Of a stretch of DNA of 15,941 nucleotides, positions 7,230 through 13,239 are shown piece after piece. How positions within the stretch are numbered: position 1 is the stretch's first letter; each line of letters begins with the position of its first letter. Position numbers and translations under genes: made by a program. The stretch lies in NCBI GenBank assembly GCA_905202255.1, contig CAJKRH010000036.1, positions 1 through 15,941 on the forward strand, given 5' to 3'. Below the pieces are notes generated by a model. That model did not search any database, was not told the origin of the DNA, and was given only the letters and a program-made list of their open reading frames with translations. This DNA is from an uncultured Ruminococcus sp. Its GTDB lineage: Bacteria > Bacillota > Clostridia > Oscillospirales > CAG-272.

Positions 7230-8183
7230 ATGATGGATTATGAGCGAAAGGAGCTTCCCGCTCCTTACATAAAGCAAAGAAGCAGGAGAAAAAACGGCGT
7301 CGGGCGGCTTGCTTTTCTGATACTGACCGTTCTCTGCGTCGCGGGGCTGTGCACGGTATATATGGGGCGTAATGACGGGCGCTTTGCCTTTCTTTTCCGC
7401 GGAAAAGCGGACAAAACGACCGAGAGCACGACGGGTGCCGCGACGACGGAATCGACAACCGGCACCGCACAAAAGGACGACGGGGCAAAGACCGTAGACC
7501 TTTCCGCCTCGGCGCAGGGCGAGCGCTATGAAAACAAGAGCGGATACGAACTTGACAGCGGTTTTACCGCTTCGCTTTCGAAAATAGGCGAGGGAAGCGT
7601 GCTTTTCGTTGCCACGCGCGGCTATGAGGGTTATGCAGAGAGCGGAAGTGGCGTTTCATATAAAGGGAAGAATACCGCAACACTCGCCGCACTCATGGCG
7701 GCGGAAATGCAGAGGCACGGCATAAAGGCGGAGTTTCTCGATGTCTGCCCCGATGGCGACTACAGCTACGAAAACGCATACAAAAAGATAAGCGCTTACC
7801 TCTCGGAGCATGACGATGTGAAATATATCATAGACATCTCCCGCGAAGCACTCTGCGGCTCAAACGGCGACCTGCTTCGTCCCGCCGCCACTATCGATGG
7901 GGAAAGATACGCGCAGATGCGCCTTGCCGTCGGCACTGACGCAGGCGGAGGTGCGCATCCCGGCTGGCGCACGAGACTGATGCAGGCGGATGCTGTTTTC
8001 GATATGATGAGCGGTAAATATCCCTCTCTCATGATGCCCACGCTCGTTAGCCGCGCAAGGCTCAATCAGCACCTGCCGCGCTGCACGCTGACTCTGCGTA
8101 TCGGCTCGCTCGGAAACTGCTTTGACGAGGCGGAAAATTCGGCGAAGCTTTTTGCCGCCGCCTTTGCCGATGCGGTGGGATGA
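7230..8183 (+). CDS. spoIIP: SpoIIP-family protein with degenerate active site (possible pseudoenzyme)
   Basis: SpoIIP is normally a membrane-anchored amidase/endopeptidase that degrades septal peptidoglycan during engulfment, together with SpoIID and SpoIIM. This 317-residue protein has the expected form: cytoplasmic N-terminus, one membrane helix near 26-46, a Thr/Ser-rich linker (TTESTTGAATTESTTG) at 63-78, and a SpoIIP domain at about 120-317. Domain identity rests on YAQMRLAVGTD, HPGWRTRL, the RLNQHLP segment and GNCFDEA. The residues expected to hold zinc and catalyse are changed. The usual HTH motif reads Ala128-Thr129-Arg130, the DxHRD motif reads DISRE (202-206, His to Ser), and the glutamate of LxE-x-G reads Arg290. 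ATGs at 7230 and 7233 are both usable; GGAGGGA at 7221-7227 fits either. It follows gpr, as in other spore formers. The fold is confident; lack of activity is inferred. Confidence 0.85.
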   Translation: MMDYERKELPAPYIKQRSRRKNGVGRLAFLILTVLCVAGLCTVYMGRNDGRFAFLFRGKADKTTESTTGAATTESTTGTAQKDDGAKTVDLSASAQGERYENKSGYELDSGFTASLSKIGEGSVLFVATRGYEGYAESGSGVSYKGKNTATLAALMAAEMQRHGIKAEFLDVCPDGDYSYENAYKKISAYLSEHDDVKYIIDISREALCGSNGDLLRPAATIDGERYAQMRLAVGTDAGGGAHPGWRTRLMQADAVFDMMSGKYPSLMMPTLVSRARLNQHLPRCTLTLRIGSLGNCFDEAENSAKLFAAAFADAVG

Positions 8184-8208
8184 GCGGTAAATGCGGTGAA
8201 ATGACGGC

Positions 8209-8235
8209 AAAATCCGACGCATTGCGTCGGATTTT
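8209..8235 (+). terminator. Intrinsic terminator after spoIIP
   Basis: A perfect 12-bp stem (8209-8220 with 8224-8235) has a three-base loop ATT, an A-run on the left and TTTT ending the right arm. It lies 25 bases after the spoIIP stop. Confidence 0.8.
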
Positions 8236-8308
8236 GTGCTTTATGCGGATAAATTGCGGCACTTTGTAAAGTTTTATATCATAAAGTCGCAACCGAGCGA
8301 AAAAACTA

Positions 8309-8337
8309 TTGATTTTATTTCTTTTTTGTATTATAAT
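8309..8337 (+). promoter_or_regulatory. Strong housekeeping promoter for the EEP-DUF6062-pfkA operon
   Basis: TTGATT at 8309-8314 and a perfect TATAAT at 8332-8337 are separated by the ideal 17 bases. The transcript would begin near 8344, about 33 bases before the ATG at 8377, with GGAGG at 8364-8368. Confidence 0.75.
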
Positions 8338-8376
8338 ATCAAAGTAAATAAAAATACCTTTATGGAGGTTTTTACT

Positions 8377-9144
8377 ATGAAACTCAAGGTAATGACTTAC
8401 AATATCGCAGGCGGCAGAGACTACAGCGTCGAGCCGTGGGGACATATTCACAATCCCGATGCCTGCATCGATGTTATCCGTGAGATAGCGCCCGATATCT
8501 GTGCTCTCAACGAGGTGGACTATGAACTGCCCCGCTCAAAGTGCGTGAAGCTTGCAAAATATATCGGCGATAAGCTCGGATATTACAGCGTTTTCGCTCC
8601 CGCTATAGCATGGGCGCCCGGACTCTATGGAAACGGCTTTATCTCCCGCTTCCCGATAGTGGATGCTATCACCATACCAGTGCCCGACCCTGTGGACAAG
8701 AGCGAACCGGTATACTATGAGACGCGTTGCATCCTCCGTGCCACAATCGATGTCGGCGGCAGATATATCGATGTTTTTGTAACGCACTTCGGTCTCGCAA
8801 AGACAGAGCGCGCCAATTCGATAAAGCTTCTGCTCAGCTTTATCAAGGCGGCGAAAAATCCCGTTATCCTCATGGGCGACTTCAATGTTCAGCCCGATAA
8901 TCCCGAGATGGAGCCTCTTATGAGCGCCCTGCAGAATACAGGCGACGCGCTCCCCGAGGGAACATATTCTTTCCCCTCTCACGGCGGATTTCTCGAAAAG
9001 CAGAGAGACGGCAGCTATAAGCCATATCCGAAGCTTCTCATCGACTATATCATGACCACACCGGAATTTACCGCGAGCGAGCAGACGGTGCATGAGGTTC
9101 GCGCTTCCGACCACAAGCCCTACAGCACGGTTCTCAACTTCTGA
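8377..9144 (+). CDS. Endonuclease/exonuclease/phosphatase (EEP) family hydrolase
   Basis: This 255-residue metal-dependent phosphodiesterase or phosphatase has the complete EEP active-site set: TYNI with Asn9, NEVD with Glu46, VTHFGL with His137, MGDFN with Asp168 and Asn170, LIDYI with Asp223, and SDHKP with Asp245-His246. There is no signal peptide, so it is probably cytoplasmic. The frame is open back to an ATG at 8236, but that would sit upstream of the promoter. The ATG at 8377 has GGAGG eight bases ahead and an N-terminus (MKLKVMTYNI) typical of the family. The substrate could be a nucleic acid, nucleotide, lipid or sugar phosphate; the sequence does not decide. It is the first gene of an apparent operon with DUF6062 and pfkA. 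Confidence 0.9.
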   Translation: MKLKVMTYNIAGGRDYSVEPWGHIHNPDACIDVIREIAPDICALNEVDYELPRSKCVKLAKYIGDKLGYYSVFAPAIAWAPGLYGNGFISRFPIVDAITIPVPDPVDKSEPVYYETRCILRATIDVGGRYIDVFVTHFGLAKTERANSIKLLLSFIKAAKNPVILMGDFNVQPDNPEMEPLMSALQNTGDALPEGTYSFPSHGGFLEKQRDGSYKPYPKLLIDYIMTTPEFTASEQTVHEVRASDHKPYSTVLNF

Positions 9145-9169
9145 TAATCCATTGAAAAGGTGAAAAAAC

Positions 9170-9874
9170 ATGGCTGAACAGATTTATACCATACCTGTAA
9201 ACGACGGCTTCCGCAATGCGCTGACGGGCGAGAAATATGACTGTCCTTTCTGCCTTATCTTCGATATGCTCGAGAAAAACGAGCTGGAGCTGATACTCGG
9301 CGCTTCCATGATGGAGCCGGATATCCGCATAGAAACAAACAAGCGCGGCTTCTGCCGTCATCACTATGATATGATGTACGCGGCGGGGAACAGGCTCGGG
9401 CTTGCGCTCATGCTGGAAAGTCACCTTGCCCATATAGAGAAGGAATATCTCACGGGCGGCGGACTTCTCGACGGCAAGGGAGAGAAGGAAGGTGCAAAGC
9501 TGAAGGCACTGGAAAATGACTGCTATGTTTGCTACAGAATAGAGGATAAAATAGACAAAATGTTCGGCACGGCGATATGGCTCTGGGAAAAGGAAGAGGA
9601 ATTCCGCGACAAGGTGAAAAGTCAGAAATTCTTCTGCCTGCCGCACTATCGCAAATTCATAGAATACGGCAGAGATATGCTCTCGAAAAAGGATTTTCCC
9701 GAGTTTTACAAGACCGTATCAAAGATAGAGAAAGCTTATATAGCCGAGATGGGCGGCGATATTTCGTGGTTCTGCAAGAAATTCGATTATCGCTATGATG
9801 CCGAACCGTGGAAAAATTCCAAGGACAGCGTTCCGCGCGCAATAAACTTCATAGCGGGCGGCAAAAATTCGTAA
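9170..9874 (+). CDS. DUF6062-like Cys/His-rich protein
   Basis: This 234-residue soluble protein begins 25 bases after the EEP stop, with AAAGGTG at 9156-9162. It looks like a member of the clostridial DUF6062 family, recognised by IYTIPVNDGF at the N-terminus, GASMMEPDIR and NKRGFCRHH. Two repeated metal-type half-sites are visible: C25-P-F-C28 with C62-R-H64-H65, and C118-Y-V-C121 with C156-L-P-H159. Such an arrangement suggests two zinc or similar sites formed by an internal duplication; metal binding is inferred. Most of the remaining sequence looks helical and charged, with no membrane segment. No function is known to me. Its place between the EEP hydrolase and pfkA may hint at a housekeeping role. 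Confidence 0.75.
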   Translation: MAEQIYTIPVNDGFRNALTGEKYDCPFCLIFDMLEKNELELILGASMMEPDIRIETNKRGFCRHHYDMMYAAGNRLGLALMLESHLAHIEKEYLTGGGLLDGKGEKEGAKLKALENDCYVCYRIEDKIDKMFGTAIWLWEKEEEFRDKVKSQKFFCLPHYRKFIEYGRDMLSKKDFPEFYKTVSKIEKAYIAEMGGDISWFCKKFDYRYDAEPWKNSKDSVPRAINFIAGGKNS

Positions 9875-9909
9875 AAAATTAAAGCAACATAAATCAGAGG
9901 TGAAAACAA

Positions 9910-10971
9910 ATGAACAAATTCAGACGCATAGGTATACTCACATCGGGCGGTGATGCTCCCGGTATGAACGCGGCTGTTCGCGCAGTCGCAAGAACGGCTC
10001 TTTCTCACGGCGTAGAGGTTTACGGCATATATGAGGGCTACGCTGGTCTTATCCATGATAATATGAAGCTCTTCTCAAATCCGAGCGAGCTTTCAAATAT
10101 CATTTCCAGAAGCGGAACAATACTTTATTCCGCGCGTTGCCTTGAATTTCTCGATGAGGAATACCGCAAGAAGGCTGTGGAGCTCTGCCGCGAGAGACAT
10201 ATCGACGGTATAGTTGCCATCGGCGGCGACGGTACATTCCGCGGCGCTACAAAGCTTTCGCTCCTCGGCATACCGACTATCGGCATCCCCGGCACTATCG
10301 ATAATGATATCACTTCCACCGACTATACGATAGGCTTTGACACGGCTATGAATACCGTCGTCGACCTCGTGGACAAGCTCCGCGATACATGCGAATCCCA
10401 TGCACGCTGTGATGTTGTCGAGGTTATGGGCAGATGGGCAGGTCACATCGCTCTGCGCACGGGTATCGCCTGCGGTGCTTCCGCCGTTGCCATACCCGAG
10501 ATTCCTTTCGATGAGGAAAAGGCTATAAACGATATCATCGAGCAGAAGAAAAACGGCAAGCGCAGTTTCATCGTAATCGTTTCCGAGGGGCTTCCCGGAT
10601 ATGCCGAAAAGCTTGCAAAAACAATTCAGGAGCGCACAGGCATAGAGACGAAATTCGCTCGCCCCGCTCATATTCAGCGCGGCGGTTCGCCCACTCTTGT
10701 TGACAGACTCACGGCTACGGAAATGGGCGTTTACGCGGTAGAGAAGCTCTTCGAGGGCAAGTCCGATATTGTTGTCTGCAAGGTGGACGATAAGATATGC
10801 GATTTCGATATCACACGCGCACTCATGGTTGACAGTATGTTCAAGGGCAAGCTCACGGCAGATGAGATAGCGGCGCTTTCTCCCGAGGATAAGGCTTGGG
10901 CAGAGGCTCGCTGCGAGAAAGTTCTCGACGGCATGAAGCGTCTTTACCATATCGCAAATATGGTAAAATAA
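9910..10971 (+). CDS. pfkA: ATP-dependent 6-phosphofructokinase
   Basis: PfkA phosphorylates fructose 6-phosphate in glycolysis. Landmarks are GILTSGGDAPGMNAAVRA (8-25), GGDGT at 105-109, PGTIDNDI with catalytic Asp131, MGRWAGH at 173-179 and the HIQRGGSPT segment. Gly108 in GGDG and the Gly in PGTIDND (rather than GGDD and PKTIDND) indicate ATP rather than pyrophosphate as phosphoryl donor. At 353 residues it is about 30 longer than the standard bacterial enzyme, mostly through a C-terminal extension. The start has AGAGGTG at 9896-9902. It is the last gene of the operon: 35 bases after DUF6062, with a terminator 11 bases after its stop. Confidence 0.96.
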   Translation: MNKFRRIGILTSGGDAPGMNAAVRAVARTALSHGVEVYGIYEGYAGLIHDNMKLFSNPSELSNIISRSGTILYSARCLEFLDEEYRKKAVELCRERHIDGIVAIGGDGTFRGATKLSLLGIPTIGIPGTIDNDITSTDYTIGFDTAMNTVVDLVDKLRDTCESHARCDVVEVMGRWAGHIALRTGIACGASAVAIPEIPFDEEKAINDIIEQKKNGKRSFIVIVSEGLPGYAEKLAKTIQERTGIETKFARPAHIQRGGSPTLVDRLTATEMGVYAVEKLFEGKSDIVVCKVDDKICDFDITRALMVDSMFKGKLTADEIAALSPEDKAWAEARCEKVLDGMKRLYHIANMVK

Positions 10972-10982
10972 GATAAAAAGCG

Positions 10983-11022
10983 AAACCGAATGCCGTGCCG
11001 ACAGCAAGACATTCGGTTTTTT
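10983..11022 (+). terminator. Intrinsic terminator after pfkA
   Basis: A 10-bp stem (AAACCGAATG at 10983-10992 with 11010-11019) has a 17-base loop and is followed by a T-run ending at 11022. It closes the EEP-DUF6062-pfkA operon. Confidence 0.8.
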
Positions 11023-11074
11023 GAAAAAAATTTGCATTTTCTACAAAAAAATGTAAAAAAATTCAAAAATGCTA

Positions 11075-11103
11075 TAGACAATTCCAAATTTTTGTGATAA
11101 TAT
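11075..11103 (+). promoter_or_regulatory. Promoter candidate for the TetR-family gene
   Basis: TAGACA at 11075-11080 and TAATAT at 11098-11103 are separated by 17 bases. An overlapping alternative is the extended -10 TGT-GATAAT at 11093-11101, with a 15-base spacer. Sequence from here to the gene is very AT-rich, and an ATAT-N5-ATAT dyad near 11122-11134 could be a self-binding operator, though this is weak. Confidence 0.45.
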
Positions 11104-11145
11104 TAAAAAAGAAAAGTATTCATATCTAAAATATCAGAGGGAAAA

Positions 11146-11730
11146 ATGAGAGTACGAAACGAAGCTTTATACAATGAAAAAAAGGCGCGCATAATGGAAG
11201 CGTGCTTCAATTGCTATGCCGAAAACGGATTGCATGGAACGGGACTTTCCACTCTTGCAAAGGCGGCAGGCATTTCAAAGGCGGCAATCTATACTTATTT
11301 TGAGGATGCCGATGCGCTGATAATCGAATCTACGGAATACTGCATGTCGAAAGTGGAAGACGATTTTATGAAAAAGGCGCCCACCGACCCGCAGGATGTG
11401 AAGCGTTTTCTGGAGGAGGTTCCTTATTGGACTGCCAGGGAACACGGCAAAAAATACCGCCTGATGTATCAGGTTTATACACATCCTAAATATATAGAAT
11501 ACGGAAAGAAATTTTTTGAGGGCGTAAACGAGCGCTATACGGAATATGCAAAGCTCCTCGAGCCGAAGATAGGCATTCCTTATACCGTGATAACACCGCT
11601 CATCTTTATCTTTGTCCGCGCATGCGTGCATTACGCCATGTTTGAGGATGAATATTATCTCAAGACGCAGATGGATGTTATCAGAGAGGGCGTTGCGCTC
11701 TTCATGAAAAAGTATAATCCGAAAGCATAA
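11146..11730 (+). CDS. TetR/AcrR-family transcriptional regulator
   Basis: This 194-residue protein has a typical N-terminal TetR DNA-binding domain (about residues 10-56): helix ARIMEACFNCYAENG, then the helix-turn-helix GLSTLAKAAGISKAAIYTYF. The C-terminal helical ligand-binding and dimer domain is not diagnostic, so inducer and targets are unknown. The ATG at 11146 has GAGGG only four bases upstream, a tight but workable spacing. The gene stands alone between a promoter and a strong terminator. The nearest downstream gene on the plus strand is far away, so there is no obvious adjacent target such as a transporter, and autoregulation is the simplest guess. Confidence 0.9.
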   Translation: MRVRNEALYNEKKARIMEACFNCYAENGLHGTGLSTLAKAAGISKAAIYTYFEDADALIIESTEYCMSKVEDDFMKKAPTDPQDVKRFLEEVPYWTAREHGKKYRLMYQVYTHPKYIEYGKKFFEGVNERYTEYAKLLEPKIGIPYTVITPLIFIFVRACVHYAMFEDEYYLKTQMDVIREGVALFMKKYNPKA

Positions 11731-11760
11731 GCGGATAAATAAAAAGTAAATTATAAGATG

Positions 11761-11799
11761 AAAAACTCCGGCAGGATTTGTGCTTGCCGGAGTTTTTTT
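11761..11799 (+). terminator. Strong intrinsic terminator after the TetR gene
   Basis: A perfect 13-bp stem (11761-11773 with 11785-11797, core ACTCCGGCA) has an 11-base loop and a seven-T tail at 11793-11799. Its A-rich left side suggests it may also act on minus-strand transcripts. Confidence 0.9.
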
Positions 11800-11820
11800 G
11801 ATGCTTTTTTGTGTGTACTG

Positions 11821-11856
11821 TGCTTGAACTATATCTCTTGTATGGGGTGGCATTAC
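11821..11856 (+). repeat. 36-base direct-repeat unit A (CTTGTA-GGGGT type)
   Basis: This unit reads TGCTTGAACTATA, then CTTGTATGGGGT, then GGCATTAC. It matches the unit at 12213-12248 with only a few substitutions and small gaps, in the same orientation. The two units bracket the structured interior 11857-12212. Confidence 0.65.
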
Positions 11857-12212
11857 GGTGACCCGAAAAATACTTTAAGATACTTTTAATTAGTGTACTT
11901 TTCGATGACGAAAAGTACCAAAAGTCAGCAAGGAGGACTTGCGCCGTCCTCCTTGCGAACCACTGGCGGCGTGCACGAGTTAGTCGCACGAGCCATGCGT
12001 GGCAGTGTGTGCGGCAAATGACCTGGTAAAAGTCGGTGGTTTTGCTATCCTCCACAATCACGGCTATACCACGCGTGCGAACATAGCGCACGAAAAAGCC
12101 GAGCAGATTCGTGCACGCATTGTCTGCACGCCCGCTGAAAAAAGATTGGGCGGGCGTGAATCTAATATGTGCGTTGACGGAATGAAAGTGCCATTTTTTA
12201 TTTTGGCTGTAG
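11857..12212. other. Structured gene-free region rich in hairpins
   Basis: No convincing gene is present. Short open frames (for example 11999-12235 plus, 11702-12217 minus) have no recognisable domain, no good ribosome site, and run through hairpins. Visible structures are an 11-bp perfect hairpin GCAAGGAGGAC at 11928-11938 with 11946-11956, a 6-bp hairpin CGTGCG at 12074-12079 with 12087-12092, and a 9-bp hairpin CACGCCCGC at 12127-12135 with 12150-12158. The GTACTTTTCG hairpin is listed separately. The density of perfect stems suggests a structured RNA or an inserted repeat element rather than a decayed gene. Confidence 0.5.
11895..11918. repeat. Intergenic repeat, left hairpin, copy 1
   Basis: A perfect 10-bp stem GTACTTTTCG (11895-11904) pairs with 11909-11918 across a four-base loop and is followed by CAAAAG. 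It matches the hairpin at 15834-15859. The one stem difference between copies is an A-T pair replaced by T-A, so pairing is kept. Confidence 0.7.
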
Positions 12213-12248
12213 TGCATTTGAATTATAACTTGTAGGGGTCGGCGTTAC
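12213..12248 (+). repeat. 36-base direct-repeat unit B (CTTGTA-GGGGT type)
   Basis: The second copy of the unit at 11821-11856 reads TGCATTTGAATTATAA, then CTTGTAGGGGT, then CGGCGTTAC. Its end overlaps an 8-bp stem GTCGGCGT (12238-12245) that pairs with 12261-12268, joining it structurally to the following motif. Confidence 0.65.
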
Positions 12249-12254
12249 CCTGTT

Positions 12255-12291
12255 TCGGCGACGCCGACACACACGCTACGCGTATGCGTCA
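12255..12291. repeat. Intergenic repeat, right 37-base motif, copy 1
   Basis: The motif is the dyad TCGGCG-A-CGCCGA, then a CACA tract, then a small hairpin ACGC-TAC-GCGT followed by ATGCGTCA. It matches 15896-15932 at 33 of 37 positions. Two of the four differences fall on one base pair of the small stem (C-G to T-A). It lies between the convergent TetR gene and dapA and could end transcription from either side. Confidence 0.75.
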
Positions 12292-12316
12292 TTTCCCATC
12301 GACGACCCGCGAGACA

Positions 12317-13183
12317 TCACCTCAGTTTTTCAAGCTCCGTTTCGAGCGCGGCGAATTTTGCTTCGCTCATTTCGCAGAGCGGCAGGCGGCAGGGACCGAC
12401 ATCAAAACCGAGCCTGTTCATTGCCGCCTTGACGGGGATGGGATTCGGCTCGGAGAAGAGCGCACCTATGAGCGGCAGATATTTCCGCTGAATTTCCGAT
12501 GCCGCGGCGAAATCTCCGGAGCGCGCGAGCGAAATCATGCGGCTCACCTCGGCAGGGTAAATATTCGCGAGCACTGAAATCACGCCGCAAGCGCCTGCCG
12601 CCACCATCGGCACGGCGATATCGTCGTTCCCGCAGAAAACGGAGAAATCCTCCCTTATCAGCCGCGAGACGCGCATGAAATACGACATGTCGCCGCTCGC
12701 TTCCTTGATTCCGATGATATTTTCGTGTTCGCGGAGCACCTCGAGCGCGGAAACTGAAACGGAGCATCCCGTCCGCGACGGGACATTATAGATAAAAATC
12801 GGAATATCCACTGCATCTGCTATGCTCATAAAATGGCGTATCATGCCGATATCGTTTGCCTTGTTATAATACGGAGTGAGAACGAGCAGAGCCTTGGCTC
12901 CGAGTGCCTCGTATTTGCGTGCCTTTTCGACCGCTGTGCGCGTGTCGTTTGAGGCACAGCCGATAACCAGCGGCATTTCTCCCGCTTTGTCGATGGCAAA
13001 AAGTATCATTTTTTCCGCTTCTGCTTCGGTTACTGTCGGGGCTTCGCCCGTCGTGCCGAGCAGGACGATACCGTCTGTGCCGTTATTCTTATGAAAATCG
13101 ATAAGCTCCGCTATTTTCAGATAGTTTATTCTGCCGTCCTTATCAAACGGCGTTACAAGAGCGACAAAAGAACCGCTGTACAT
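12317..13183 (-). CDS. dapA: 4-hydroxy-tetrahydrodipicolinate synthase
   Basis: DapA condenses pyruvate with aspartate semialdehyde, the first committed step towards diaminopimelate, lysine and (in spore formers) dipicolinic acid. The 288-residue sequence has the normal length. It contains LLGTTGEAPT with Thr44-Thr45, TPYYNK with the catalytic-triad tyrosine, FIYNVPSRTG with Tyr132 and Arg137, and the Schiff-base lysine Lys160 in GIKEASGD. All active-site residues are intact. Related N-acetylneuraminate lyases share the fold, but the TTGE plus SRTG pattern favours DapA. The start is the ATG at 13183. Its ribosome site GAGGTGA lies in the 3' arm of a hairpin that follows tmcAL, an arrangement also seen at gpr. 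Confidence 0.94.
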   Translation of the reverse strand: MYSGSFVALVTPFDKDGRINYLKIAELIDFHKNNGTDGIVLLGTTGEAPTVTEAEAEKMILFAIDKAGEMPLVIGCASNDTRTAVEKARKYEALGAKALLVLTPYYNKANDIGMIRHFMSIADAVDIPIFIYNVPSRTGCSVSVSALEVLREHENIIGIKEASGDMSYFMRVSRLIREDFSVFCGNDDIAVPMVAAGACGVISVLANIYPAEVSRMISLARSGDFAAASEIQRKYLPLIGALFSEPNPIPVKAAMNRLGFDVGPCRLPLCEMSEAKFAALETELEKLR

Positions 13184-13184
13184 A

Positions 13185-13227
13185 AAAAATCACCTCATTG
13201 CCATTTTACGCAGATGAGGTGATTTTT
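13185..13227 (-). terminator. Terminator-like hairpin between tmcAL and dapA carrying the dapA ribosome site
   Basis: A perfect 14-bp inverted repeat (13185-13198 with 13214-13227) has a 15-base loop. Read on the minus strand it starts seven bases after the tmcAL stop and ends in a six-T run directly before the dapA ATG. The 3' arm holds ATGAGGTGA, the dapA Shine-Dalgarno sequence. It can both end tmcAL transcripts and mask dapA translation. Confidence 0.75.
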
Positions 13228-13232
13228 GACAT
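13203..13232 (-). promoter_or_regulatory. Promoter candidate for dapA with its -10 in the hairpin loop
   Basis: On the minus strand, ATGTCA (13232-13227) and TAAAAT (13208-13203) are separated by 18 bases. Transcription would start near 13196, at the beginning of the hairpin's 3' arm, so the ribosome site would be unpaired. The -35 match is only four of six. Confidence 0.35.
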
Positions 13233-13239
13233 TGTCAAA
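13225..13239. promoter_or_regulatory. Perfect 15-base dyad TTTGACA-T-TGTCAAA, possible operator
   Basis: Seven bases on each side of a single central base are perfectly complementary. It overlaps the tmcAL stop codon and the candidate -35 of dapA. A repressor binding here would block dapA, but no such regulator is identified. Confidence 0.35.

Noticed and set aside
8236..8376. Longer N-terminus for the EEP hydrolase
   Set aside because: It would start before the clear TTGATT/TATAAT promoter and directly after a terminator; the ATG at 8377 has GGAGG and gives the family N-terminus.
11702..12217. 171-codon minus-strand open frame, and a 78-codon plus-strand frame at 11999-12235
   Set aside because: Both run through perfect hairpins and repeat units, have no recognisable domain and no convincing ribosome site; such frames are typical spurious calls over intergenic repeats.
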